Source: Azolla caroliniana
Lineage: Eukaryota > Polypodiophyta
NCBI GenBank assembly: GCA_043228905.1
Contig: JBHGNT010000010.1
Location: 3,224,001 to 3,288,000, forward strand
DNA length: 64,000 bases
Reading direction: 5' to 3'
Part shown: piece after piece, positions 48,500-60,639 of the stretch
Numbering within the stretch: position 1 is the first letter of the stretch
Layout: each line of letters starts with the position of its first letter
Notes under the pieces: model-generated
What the model saw: the letters and a program-made list of their open reading frames with translations, nothing else
Database searches by the model: none
Told to the model about the DNA's origin: nothing
Made by a program: the position numbers and the translations under genes

Positions 48500-49760
48500 A
48501 TATGTGTCACGAATATCTTTATAAAATAGCATATGCACGCACAATCAAACACATATAACCAATCATCGTGAACACGTGGCCTCTATTATATATATGTACA
48601 TATAAGCTTTAACTGATAAGCTAACTCTTTATTCATATTATTTATTGTATACTTCTCATAGATAACCTTGGTTATATGTGTAACATTTCGAGATGTTCTC
48701 CACTTTTGTATATGCTAATACATGATCACCAAATGGTTTGCTTGCATGAAAAGCCAAGTGACAATCATGCATCATGTGAGGTGGCCATCATCCATCATGG
48801 GCCCAACCATGCTATATAAATAGATGTTTTAGTCATTGATAAACTATTCCGGTTCAACACTAATCTTTATTCTTGTAATCTTATTCTTCATGTTAATATA
48901 ATTCCATTCTTCTTGTACTTTTATCTTGTTTCCTTATTCCTTTCTATGATTCCATCTTGTTCTTGACAATGTCCTTGATAGCGAGAGTGAGTTAGTGGTT
49001 ATAGAGTGCTAATCACTTTGAAGCATAGGTTTGAATCTTGTCTTCCACTAAATTACCAAAAAATAACCTTGAAGTTCCTCAATTAAGGGTAATTAAGTTT
49101 CTTGTCAAATTTGCTCTCAATTGCATCAAAGTAGATCTTCATTACTTAAAATCATGTTGAATACATGTTTTACTCTTCCCAAAACAAGTAAATATCAAAG
49201 AATACTCTAGATTAAATTGCTATTTTTTTTCCTTAAAGATTTTCTTCAATAGTATTAAAAACATCAAAAAAGTACAAGTAAAAGTTATCTTCCCATAGGC
49301 TTACAACGTAGAATAAAAGACAATGCATGTACACCTAAACCTGTACGTACAAAAACAACTTATACAGGGATGTTGAACCTTAATACGGTACATTAACATG
49401 TTGTTTTAATATCAAGAAAGGGTCCATGGAAGTTGATAGTTCCATTGAGGTTTGTGATTTGTCACTACAAAGAGAGAGAGAGACACCTTCCTCCATAAGT
49501 GAAGAAGCTTCATCCTTCTTTTATGAATATTTTATGGAGAACCATGCATGTTATCGTATTGCCCACAAACTACTGTCAACAATGTTTCCCATATCTCAAG
49601 CAATACCTTTGAAAGACCAAGCTTTGTTGCATCGTAAAGTTGACTGCATCTTCCATAATACCCATAATGTTATCGTAGTCACAGTTTTCTAGACTTGGAC
49701 AAATCGCACCTGCTTTCAAGGTTGTTGAAACAGACTAACCGATATCAATCTTTTGTTATG
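48500..49760. other. AT-rich intergenic stretch with a tRNA-like box pair
   Basis: No gene is seen. At about 48985..49050 (+), GTGAGTTAGTGGTTATAG and AGGTTTGAATCTTGTC resemble A and B boxes, a probable fifth SINE-like remnant. A TGTTAT...TTCTTGTTCCAT-like block at 48840..48960 resembles LTR R/U5 but cannot be confirmed. Confidence 0.4.
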
Positions 49761-49765
49761 TACTG

Positions 49766-50060
49766 TCATGGCCTCTTGTATATCGTCTGCCTCATACAAA
49801 TCAAGTTGGAGTGTAAAATTCCCCACACCGTTGCTCCCCATGAGAACAAGCAACCAACATTGGTCGTTAGGAATAAAGAAAAAACTTTATTCCATACTTG
49901 TTGAGCCAAGGAACAAGACCAGAAGGCATGCTTAGTAGTCTCTGGCATTGCATTTGCTCCCCATGAGAACAAGCAACCAGCATTGATCGTTAGGAATAAA
50001 GAAAGAACTTTATTCCATACTTGTTGAGCCAAGGAACAAGACCAGGGAGCATGCTTAGTA
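49766..50060 (-). pseudogene. LINE zinc-binding (zf-RVT) fragment, tandemly duplicated
   Basis: On the minus strand, codons for ETTKHAFWSCSLAQQVWNKV followed by FSLF resemble the reverse-transcriptase zinc-binding module of plant LINEs (H..W.C..A..VW). The unit of about 117 bp occurs twice in direct repeat (49835..49950 and 49952..50060) with few differences, so the duplication is young relative to the element. Confidence 0.7.
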
Positions 50061-50061
50061 G

Positions 50062-51655
50062 ATTAAATCACTATTGTTGTTATAATGTTCGCAAATTACA
50101 ACAACTTTGCGGAAAGCCAATCCAAATTACACAAGTTTTTACAATAATTGAATCTTTTTATATAGGATAAGAAGAGATTCAAATGTGAAAGTGTTTTGGG
50201 GGTATATCCGTGAGTTATGATGTGCCAGATCTATGATTAACGATAACATCATCATAGTAATCAGAGGCCTCTTAGATGCCCTCATGATTTGTGACCTTTT
50301 GATTCCAATTAATGTCGACAAAGCTTGGGCGTTTGATTCCCAAAACTTGCGAGCATGATGTAATGAGCTCTCTTGCTCCTTATATTGCTTTGAAGATCTC
50401 TCTTGCTGGATAAAATAAGTTTATGTCTTTTTCACATGCACCATTGCTTTTCATTTTGAGCATGCAATTGTCCTTATCCTCGATGGGCACCTGGTTTTGG
50501 CAAAATATATATTGACATATTTGTGTTTCCCGCACACTCTGTACTTAAAAATTATTGCTATTTATCACCTTTAACAATATTGAACCTTTAAGCTTATTGT
50601 TTTCATTCTTGGTTTATACCATTATAAGCTACACTTTGATGTAATTTCAATGTTCTTCTTCTAATTTTTTTCTTCAACTAATCATTTTGACTACAATCCA
50701 AACCTATTACAACACTTGGCAACTCTTTCATGATTTTCTCCCTTCACACACACTACATTATGACAACATAGATCACATGTGAAGAAAACTATATTGACAA
50801 GTGGCTTGCACTAAGAAACGAAGAAGGTATAAAGAGAGGGTACATATGTTTTTCCAACTTCAAAAAATAGATAAAAGTGTACAAGGCTTATGATACTAAT
50901 GTTGATGTATGGCTCATTGTTGAGAAATAAGGAGAGAGAACTAGCTCACTCTATGTCTTCTATGATGTTTATATCTATAAATATCAAAATTTGATGTCTG
51001 AAATTTATAGCAATCTAATCACAATATCACCTACTTTCAACGAAAGTTCACAATCAAATATGTTTGGCTCAAGTAACAACATGTTATATGATTTTCAAAT
51101 ATATTCTATTTGCTAATTGTAACTACTTTGAAACGAAGTACGCAACAATAGTTCCTCCCCTTCATCTTATATAGATATTTTTAAATGAAAAAACTTATCA
51201 TCCTTCTTGTGTGTGAACAACTTGTAGGAGCCACATTCGAGCACCTTGATTCAATCAAAATTTAGTTATCACTTCCAATCTAAGATAATTTTATGCTTTA
51301 AGTATCCTACACCTAGTTTATTGAATGGATTCAGTATAGAGCAAGATGATTCACTTTCCAATATAACCTTTCCAATTATTTTATAAATTGGCCATTGACA
51401 CACATGATAATTAGGGTTTCTAAATGGTGAATATGAACGGCCAATAGTGAAGAATACCCTTTATTTATGGTATAATGGATAAATTTGTATTACTAAACAA
51501 TAAAAGTATGCATTTTGGGCTAAATCTAACAAGGCATCGCGAACTCTATATGAAATATGAAAGCGAAGTGTGTACAAAAAGAACTTCATATTTCACTTGT
51601 TAATATTGAGATTCTATACTATTCATTAGATAAGTCATTGTTGATTGAATTTGTA
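50062..51655. other. gene-free AT-rich stretch
   Basis: I see no coding exon, RNA gene or recognisable element. Short open frames near 50140..50320 and 51560 are without motif. Confidence 0.45.
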
Positions 51656-51661
51656 GTATTA

Positions 51662-52045
51662 TCTATTACTACAACTATAACTACATCCCAAGTGAAAGAC
51701 ATTCCTTTTGCTAGCACAACTAAGTCACCATTAGTTCTCTCACCATTGTTGAATTTGTCATGTTTTATCTATTGCTACAACTACATCCCAAGTGAAAGAC
51801 TTTTTTTTAGTAGCCCAAATAAGTCACCATTAGATCTCTCATTGTTGTTCAAATTTGTAATATTTATCTATTGCTACAACTACATCCCAAGTGTAAGACA
51901 TTCCCTTTGGTAATACAACTAATCTACCATGAGATCTCTCATTGCTGATCAAATTTGTAATATTTATCTACGGCAACAACTACATCCCATGTGTAAGACA
52001 TTCCTTTTGGTAGCACAACTAAGTCACCTGCATGAACCTCTACAT
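51662..52045 (-). repeat. four-unit tandem array derived from the cupin terminal exon
   Basis: Units start at 51662, 51768, 51867 and 51967, with periods of about 106, 99 and 100 bp. Each carries CTACAACTACATCCCA-type sequence, which on the minus strand encodes MSYTWDVVVAVDKYYKF or decayed versions. The unit starting at 51967 is the one inside the intact coding exon. The other three lie downstream of the stop. The third unit is closest to the gene copy and the first is most diverged. Confidence 0.85.
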
Positions 52046-52767
52046 ATTCAGAGGAGTCGTCAGGATATATTTTTACTCTTCCCTTGACTAAATAAAATGT
52101 CTCTGTTGCATCATATGTCCATGGGAATTTGCTTGGAGGACAACCCCATCTGTGAACATTAAATGAGTATTTGTTAGCTTATTGGTGTTTCCAAAAGTAA
52201 GATTCAAGAACATAACATCTTCAACATTTTGTATTATATAACACCATATAAAAGAGTAAGCAACATCCTAGTAATGGAGGTTAAAAAATGAATGCCAACT
52301 TATCCTAATTGGATGTAATGATAAGGAATGGCAACTTATCCCAATCGGATGTAACGATAAGGAATGCACTTAGTGATCAAATGGGAAAAGGAAGATGAAA
52401 ACTTTGAAGATTTCAAAATGAAAATCCTACTAAAAACTTGTTATCCTACTTCCCTTCATATAATTAGCGATCCTTTATTCGTAGCAAGTTCTTTTGCTTA
52501 ATAATTCTTTTTTGCACAAGGAACATTGATAATGATTGAAGGCGTAGTCATAGGGATGATCAATTCTAAATCATTGAATTACAAGTTAAGAAATGAGCAA
52601 CATAATATACATGCATAGATGGCTAAATTTCACTCAAGAATTAAGAGAGAAACAAAGACTAACTTGGGCCAGAAGCGAATTCCAAGATCATTTATCCGAG
52701 CTTCAGAGATGGAGCGTTCAATGCGGATATTGCCAAGTTGAGGAGGAGAGTTGGAGGAGGAAGCCAT
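51939..52767 (-). CDS. small cupin-domain protein (cupin_3/DUF861), two exons
   Basis: Exon 1 is 52767-52664 and exon 2 is 52149-51939. They share the split Lys codon at residue 35, total 315 nt and give 104 aa. Exon 1 encodes MASSSNSPPQLGNIRIERS and ends ..GIRFWPK. Exon 2 gives WGCPPSKFPWTYDATETFYL, then VKGRVKIYP, AGDLVVLPKGMSYTWDV and VDKYYKF. That is the single beta-barrel cupin_3 signature, and the length is typical of plant RmlC-like cupins of this group. It has few of the metal-binding His of classical cupins, as is usual for the group, and the function of plant members is not settled. I see no signal peptide by eye. The last residues and stop come from the repeat unit duplicated downstream. 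Confidence 0.9.
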
Positions 52768-53419
52768 ATCACATTAGCTTAATTGGGATGAGACTATGGA
52801 TGGATAATATGTGTATATGCGATATTTAGAACTACTTTGCAATGTGGAGAACATTGTTGAGTTGCATAAGATATGGCAATTGGAGAGTGAGTGAGTGATG
52901 TGGTTGTATGTTGTCCACATCGCTTTCGAGACAAAAGTTGAAACAAAAATATTTGAATAATGATATCGGCAACCACCAGAGAGAGAAAGAGGGTTATAAC
53001 ATTTTTCCCATTCTCTCTCTAGTACGATCCCAATGATTCCCCAGTCAAACATTTGACTCTCTATACGCGTTAGTCTTCTTTGACTACCCGTCATTCTTGA
53101 AGCCAAATTACCCATTTCTATAATAATATAACATATATAATTTGGGCATATATAGCCTATAACGCTGAAGTTCCCACATGCACCACCACCTTTACTTTCA
53201 TACATTTGTTTCAACTACTATTTTATACAATTTACACACATCCACACCCTTATTTATTTACAACACTCACATCACCCACTACCTTATTTATTTACCTCAT
53301 TCACACCACACAGAACAACGGGTTCCAGATTTAATAATTAGCCTAGTTTTATTTACAAAACACATGATCGTACCACCACGTCATCTATGACGGAATTGCG
53401 TACCTTGCGACAAAACTTA

Positions 53420-53593
53420 AAATCCTTGCCATAATTTTGTTTGCCATTGCAACCTGTGACCAGCTATAAGTTTCTGTAATACACCTAGCCACATCCTCCG
53501 TATTTGTATCCTTGCCATAATTTTGTTTGCCATTGCAACCTGTGACCAGCTATAAGTTTCTGTAATACACCTAGCCACATCCTCCATATTTGT
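53420..53593. repeat. recent tandem duplication, 88-bp unit
   Basis: CCTTGCCATAATTTTGTTTG and about 65 following bases occur at about 53424 and again at 53512 with only one or two differences. No coding content is recognised. The near identity indicates a recent event. Confidence 0.9.
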
Positions 53594-53599
53594 TTGTGA

Positions 53600-56095
53600 T
53601 ACCATGTATTCTAGTGCCATACAATTGGCTTCACTTTCAACATGTAGGGAAACTTAAGAGGAATATTGTCCCTTCCCTCATGATGAGGCATGCTTACATT
53701 TCTTGTGCATGATGCTACATTGCATATGTTTTTGAGTATTTTTGGTCTCCTACATGATGGGGTATGGTAATGAAGATTTGGTGTAGTACTTATTCATGTT
53801 CCAATCAACCATTCAGAAAACTTATACATGGTATTAGTACACAACAACATACTAAGAACGAAGAAACCAATTTCGCATTCCCATTTCACATGTGCTACAA
53901 CTATATTTTCCTGTAGCTTTATTGATGTGTCAATCATGAGATATTTTAATTGATACACGTGCCAAAAGTGTTGTTTGGAGATTCCATTCTACAATTAGTG
54001 GAAGACTTCTTGATAAAAAGCGTGATGGCCACTGTTCACAAAAATCAACCTTTAGTGTGTTTTTCACCAACTAAAATGTAAAAATTCTGACTTGCTTTCA
54101 AGGTCATCTTGAAATAGGGAAATTTTTACACATTTTACTGCAAAAACTAGAAATCCTTTCAAATATTAGCAAACTAATAGATGGCAAGTTTGGCATTGTA
54201 TTCTCTACCTGGGAAAACGTTTTTGCGAACACTATTGAGGCCATATCCTCTTCCCATAGTGGTGGTATCTCCTTTTCTTTTTAGTATAACTCAATTTTAT
54301 CTCAAGAGAAAACAAAAGTAGTGGCTATATTAGTAAATTACACTTATCAGACTAAGCTTATTGTAGTATGCTTTTTAGAAATTAGAAAACATAAGTTCAA
54401 ATATCAAACTATCTTCCTTCAAATATTAGCGATGATCTTGGCCATGTGTAATAGTTTTGGTGATGACCTTGATATTAATAATCCACCGTGTCAATGAAAA
54501 AGGAGAACCAAAATTTACATCCAATTCTTGGCTTTTAAGATTTCAAATGTACCACTAAATACCACTTTCAAATATGATATCATTGTAAACTATAACACTA
54601 AGATATTATCAATCATCAAATTATGTCAATGAGATAACCAACTTCGAGTGGGATGTGGTAATGTGAATTTAACTAGATTGTACAACCTTGAAGGATATTT
54701 TGAGAAACAAGGGGAATTGACAAGTGTCAAAGTAAGACGTGGTCACGTAGGTATCCTAAATTATGTTGGGAAACAACAAAAATGTGGTCAATTGTGCAAT
54801 AAAGCACGCTTATGAAAATAAGAGAATATTCTATGACAATTCTTGTTTTCGTGTGGTTCAAATCATGAAAAAATTAGGTGCCTAGGGTTTCATTCTACAT
54901 AATTGGCTTTTAGAGTCAAAGTTGCATATATATTTGAATTTGGTTCAAGTGATATTAGTTCATATTTGGTGGTAGTGAACATTGCAAAAAAAGGTGAGGT
55001 TTATTTCATAGCTTTAATATTGACTTCAAACCTTCGCTTTTGTTTGACAATATTAAGTTGGGGTGTATCAATTAAAGGTTTAGGTTTAGGACGAACCCTT
55101 AGCTATGATGAGGGTGCCAAAGGAATTATCTTGTTGGAATAAAAGAAGGTTAAATCATTGCGAAGGTGAGAAAACTCCTTAAAATGATTATGAACGTATA
55201 AGCGTGCAATACATTCTTCAATGCATATATGCAATCACAATGAAGATGACCCAACTAGCAACATGTTTTCCTTAGAAATTCCAACATAATCCGTGTGAAG
55301 GCATGCCAACAAGTACAAACTACCCACATTGAGAACTCATCCCATAGTTGAGGGAGGCTTTCTCTAGAAAAAGTAAGTGAAATAGAATGGAGAAAGGAAG
55401 GGGTCAAAGAAATGTTGAGTTAAAAGAAGGATTGAGAGAGCATACCTATGAGGAATAATGGTAAAACCTTTGTAGCATAATGCAATAATAATAGAACCCT
55501 TCATAATGAGAAAGCAATTCTGAATGCATAATATGATATGCTAGTGTTAAGTATTATACGAGCTATTAACAATGAGAAGTGAGATAATAAGAGAGGGCAT
55601 TCATGGAGGCAACCCACTATTGGGAGGTCCCCACTCTCTACACCTCAATAAGGAGAGAGTGAGAGAAATTTTACTTTGCCCATTATAGTTGGTTGTTAAG
55701 CGTGAGCAATTGTTTGCAACCAATGACATGTCTTGTTAGTTCCAAACTTCCAACCATTGAAGAGAAATAAACTCAAATCTCCCAATTTCTTTCGTATGCT
55801 TCCATTCTAGGGCTTCCCTCATAAACAACATAAACAATTCTTAATATTATATATTCTCATAACAACAAAAGATGAACAATGTAATAGTGAACAATATTTT
55901 ATGCACAAATTCTTGCTCTATTAAAATGCACAACAATTTGTCACCTTCTCCTTAATTACTCTTCAATCATTATGTGATTTTCCCTTATACACTTTTTACG
56001 AATGTCTCAATATTCTCCATCCCTTCCTCTCTATATAGGGAGGCCTAGACTAATTTGTTTCAATTGTATGCTTAGATTAGAAAAACACTAAATTT
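53600..56095. other. gene-free AT-rich stretch
   Basis: No supportable feature. The short frame near 54903 has no motif, and the block around 55560..55800 is only low-complexity AG-rich sequence. The region 52770..53415, 5' of the cupin gene, is likewise without a second gene. Confidence 0.45.
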
Positions 56096-56408
56096 AACAC
56101 TTTGCTCAATGCCCTCAACGATCTTGTCTTGTCTTGTCTCTTTCTTTCTTTCTTTCTTTTTTCCGTAAATAATGGCTTTCATTACGAAAGAAAAAACACC
56201 ACCAGGACTAACTTACAACAAACTACAGAACCCCTTCTATCTAGGGATCTAAAGAAAACTACGACACCAAACTCAATGCCACCCTACACACCAATTCAAA
56301 TGGCGAATATGATGATATGTGACCTTGCAGAGTTCTCACTCTTCCTGTTTGAGATTTCGTGACTTCTCTAGCACTATCAATTGCCACAAAAGAAGTCCTT
56401 TTCTCTTG

Positions 56409-56439
<31 letters not shown>

Positions 56440-56458
<19 letters not shown>

Positions 56459-57052
56459 ATGATGCATCACTAGATTCCTTTGTAAATGAGGCCTTTTTGC
56501 AACGCCAATGTATCATGACATGGGACAAATGTGGAGGCTCATGCTTCACACATTATACTACGCATGTTGCACCTAACTACAAAATCATATTCTTCGTGGA
56601 ATGGGGAAACCATACACATCGATACATGTTAGAGCCCATCTCGTTATTTGCCATTCAAACCATTGCTTCAATGCGACTTAACTCGCATGCATTGCGATGT
56701 GAGACGAGACGTTGGGGCACAAGTGATGAGAGTGGCCGGCTATGCACACTTTGCCCTAAACAAGTTCGAGAGTCTGAGTATCACACTTTGATACAATGTT
56801 ATGCCTTTGATCATATTCGACCATGCTTTCCACATATCTTTGACCGAGCCCAATCCTTGCACGAATTTCTCTCACAAACACAATGTGCGCTCTCAATTGC
56901 AACATTCATTGGTAAAGTTCTTGAACATTGAGAGTCACTACTCACTTTCACACGTATCACGTGAAATGTAATATTTTTGGTCTCATAGGTCATATTTGAC
57001 CTCCGAAGATGATAATAGAATCTATCTATCTATCTATCTATCTATCTCTCAC
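56440..57052 (+). mobile_element. LINE 3' end, copy 1
   Basis: The open frame from about 56450 encodes FVNEAFLQRQCIMTWDKCGG, later MRLNSHALRCETRRWG and LCTLCPKQVRESEYHTLIQC. This is the Cys/His knuckle of LINE RT C-termini, ending at a stop near 56931. The tail has TTTTTGGTCTCATAGGTCAT, then TTGACCTCC, and ends in (TATC)n at 57020..57050. A (CT)n run precedes it at 56408..56456. Confidence 0.75.
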
Positions 57053-57099
57053 AGTGAATATGTGCTAGCAATTTTTTGGATCTAGGAGAAGGATATATG

Positions 57100-57680
57100 T
57101 TGTGTGCGTATAAGCGATAGACTTTCAGATTTTTTCAATAGCAATATTGGTGTTAAGCAAGGATGCCCACTCTCACCAACATTATTTGGTATATGCATTG
57201 ATGAATTGGAAGAAATAGTTGCCAAGTTTGTAAAGGAAGAAGAGCTTAAAGAAGTTGCCATTGGGAATGTAGTCATTATGCGGACGATGGAGTGTTTTTT
57301 GCAAATACTTTAGTAGATGCATAAAAGCTTATGAAGGTAGTGGAATTTTTTTGCATGAATACTAAATTAAGAGTCAACAACTCTAAAACAAAGATGACGC
57401 TTGTGGAGTATGGGGCTTCCATGGGGTGATGGCATCCCTAAGTCTACGTGGAAAGATTTTGAAAGTGTCCAAAAACGTTTTCTTACAAAGTTTCTACAAG
57501 TTAAGAAACAAATGCCATACACTCTCCTCCATGAGATGGGACCACATCCCATTGAGATCATGGCCATGGAAAGGGTTGTTGAATCCATGCTTAAGGTTCA
57601 AAAAAGATCCTCACATTGACTCCTAGAATTTCATGTGAAGCAAGCAAAAAGATACAAAAGACGCATAAAAGCAGAATTTT
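57100..57680 (+). pseudogene. LINE reverse transcriptase fragment
   Basis: GVKQGCPLSPTLFGI near 57152 is the RT motif preceding the catalytic YADD block. The frame is then lost near 57300. A further block, WKDFESVQKRFLTKFLQVK and EMGPHPIEIMAMERVVES (57430..57590), is typical of the LINE region after RT. It probably belongs to the same element as the 3' end copy that follows it. Confidence 0.75.
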
Positions 57681-57719
57681 GTGTTCTGGTTGAATGCAAG
57701 ATATGGAAAAATGGTTTGG

Positions 57720-58315
57720 TACATGGTATGCAACACACTTGTTGCATGATGCATCACTATATTCCTTTGTAAATGAGGCCTTTTTGCAACGCCAATGTAT
57801 CATGACATGCGACAAATGTGGAGGCTCATGCTTCACACATTATACTACAACTGTTGCACCTAACTACAAAACCATATTCTTCGTAGAACGGGGAAACCGT
57901 ACATGTTAGAGCTCATCATGTTATCTGCCATTCGAACCATTGCTTTCATGCGACTAAGCTCACACACATTGTGATGTGAGATGAGGCGTTGAGGCACAAG
58001 TGATGAGAGTGGTTGACTATGAACACTTTGTCGTAAACAAGTTCGAGAGTCTGGGTATCGCACTTTGATCAAATGCTTTGCCTTTGATCATATTCGACCA
58101 TGCTTTCCACACATCTTCAACCAAGCCCAATCCTTGCACAAATTTTTCTCACAACCACAATGTGCACTCTCAATTGCAACATTCATTGGTAAAGTTCTTG
58201 AACATTGAGAGTCACTACTCACTTTCACACATATCACGTGAAATGTAATATTTTTGGTCTCATAGGTCATATTTGACCTCCCAAGAAGATAATAGAATCT
58301 ATCTATCTCCCTTGT
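57720..58315 (+). mobile_element. LINE 3' end, copy 2
   Basis: A direct repeat of 56455..57050 about 1.29 kb downstream, with high similarity (FVNEAFLQRQCIMTCDKCGG; the same tail with AGGTCATATTTGACCT and a shorter TATC run). It carries more frame damage than copy 1 in the Cys/His region. With 57100..57680 it forms a 5'-truncated LINE. Confidence 0.75.
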
Positions 58316-58495
58316 AGCCACCACATCCGCGTAAGTTTCATTTTCTCACTGTTCACCTTGTCGTTTGTTTATGGATGATTCGCCTTTCTAGAACTATCAA
58401 GGTTTTGCTTTATTTTTTGTTCTATTTCACCTTATCTACACATCAAGGTATGCTTCACACTTTTTGTTCTCTATCTTTTCAAAAAATTTACACAT

Positions 58496-58700
58496 CCATC
58501 AAAGGTTCATTGTACCTAATACTCAACTAGAATTTATCTCCATTGAAGATTCCTATTCTATTTTTGTTGAAGCTTCAACTAGTGGTTGTCATGGCCCTAA
58601 ATGAGATTTACTAGTACAAGCTTCAACAAAAATAAAAAGAGGATTCTTCAATGGAGATAAATTCTAGTTTATAGTATTATGTATGATGAACCTTTGATGG
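58496..58700. repeat. foldback (inverted repeat), about 80-bp arms
   Basis: The left arm, CCATCAAAGGTTCATTGTAC to GTTGAAGCTT (58496..58574), pairs with the right arm, AAGCTTCAACAAAAATAAAA to GATGAACCTTTGATGG (58618..58700). The loop is about 43 bp. There are a few mismatches. Weaker pairing may extend outward into CACACTTTTTG and AAAAGTGTTGTG. There is no ORF. It could be a MITE, or a hairpin RNA source if transcribed. Confidence 0.85.
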
Positions 58701-59981
58701 ATATATAAAAGGTTGAAAAGTGTTGTGTACATTGTTTGAAGACAACACTAGCGAAAAAAACCAAGGCCCGAAATGATATTCACTAATACAAGCACAAAGT
58801 TTGATGTAATTTATATGAAATAGAACATTAAGATATTAATTATATGCCATGCACTTCACTTCCCATGCCTTTTTGACAAAATCATGAAGGTATTGGTATT
58901 GTATACTTTAGAATAAAAGCATAAATTTCTAGGTTGGTTGAGGATAAGTCCTCCCATATGCATTCCATGTGTTATAGCCTTCAAAGTATGTATTGTTCCA
59001 AATATGGTGCTTTACTCTATTTTATGACAAAGAAATAAAAATGAGAGAATTGTAATAGACTCTAGACAAATTTAGAACCCCAAACAAAAAGAGCTATAAT
59101 AGTGAGACAATTGAGTGATGATGTTGAAGTGAGAAAGGTAAAATAGCCATGAAGGATTAAAATAGTCATGAGAATTCCAAATTTGGCTATGGAACCAAAT
59201 CAACATATCATCTTATATGTGACTACTTCTTAAGAGTGGGGTTACTACTTCTTAGTAAAAACTCTCTATGTGAAAATAATGCACGCACATATGTGCTCAT
59301 TGACGAGTGTCCATTAATAAAGAACCAAGAAAAATAATCAAGGTGGGATGAATAACATGGGTGGGGATAAGAAGGTAATGGTGAAACATAACGGCTCATG
59401 GAAAACAAAAGGACACATTAACAACTACCCAATATGACATCAAGGGTACGATGAATATTCCAAGTGATTCCTGTTGAGAATCAAGCTCAACTTGGTCTAG
59501 TGTGTGAACTCACCTTGAGAGTGAAGAGACACTCCAACGGTCAAGAGTCACCATTATGTCACCACTTTGTATTCTAGCATTTAGTATGAGTCATAGAATC
59601 ATATTCTATGACACATAACTTATGAGCTTTCACATTCCCCATGCTCCATGAGGCTTGTAGTTAATGATGAGAGAGGGTGACTACATAAAGCACCATCCTC
59701 CCACCTTGTATCATGTTGAGTCTTTCTCCTTTGTTAATATACTAAACCTTGCGTATTCTCTGTGTTTTACTCCTTGTCTCTCTCACATATACACACATAA
59801 CTCATATCTCTTCCGCTTTACAAGAATCCATCTCTTGATTCTTTACAATTCCCATCTAGTTTAGCAAAACTGCATCATCAAAGTAATCCTTATGCAGTTG
59901 TAGGAAATTTCTTTCAAGATTTGGTAGAAACTTTAGTAATTAAGGAAAGAGAGATGATAAGGTAACAAAATCTATGGGATG

Positions 59982-60580
59982 TGTTATGTGTAGTGGAGTA
60001 TAAGGACCCAAAAAGGCAAGGTTCTTCGTTAATTTACACGATGTCGTGAAGATTTCCGGCTTTGGTGTGAAACCAGGATGGAATGCGCAAGTCGGCAATG
60101 TGCAACATGTGCACATGTATAGTAGGAAAATGGTGTATAGAGTAAAGGGGAGAATTTATCCCACATTGTAACGTCCCTCCCTCGGGCTATAAAAGGAAGG
60201 GAGGGGTCTCTTGTGTGGGGTTGCCTATTTTGAATGAGAGAGGTATACCACTTAGGTCGAGGGTTTCTATTTCGGTTTTAGGGTTTCACTTAGGGTTTCT
60301 TCTTCATCATCTTCTTTACTTTACTTATCCGGTTAGGGTTTTTTTGTAGTCGTTTTGGTGCGGCCTATGTGGCCATGGTTGTAATCGTTTGCGGAGTCTT
60401 AATATAACTTGTTGTGTATCTTGCCTCCATCAATCTTCTTGTTCCATCCATTCTATGTTTACGCCCTATTCTTTCTCCTCTCCTCTCGAGCTAAGCTTCC
60501 ATTCCCCCTCTACTCCCTAGTCCAAGACCCCTGCGGTCCCGCCTAAGATCTTACACGTACTCGCGGAATACCGCGACAAC
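59982..60580 (+). mobile_element. candidate solo LTR
   Basis: The block starts near TGTTATGTGTAGTGG. It has a clear TATA box in CGGGCTATAAAAGGAAGG (about 60186) and a GGTTGTAATCG..TTAATATAAC phrase like LTR R regions. Near its end is AGTCCAAGACCCCTGCGGTC, shared with the LTR piece at 13899. The 3' boundary is near CCGCGACAAC. No second LTR or internal region is seen. From 58720 to 59980 I find no gene. Confidence 0.5.
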
Positions 60581-60639
60581 GGTTATAAGACTTATTATGG
60601 TGGGATAAAGCTATGTGATTGTTCAAGAATTTTAATGCT

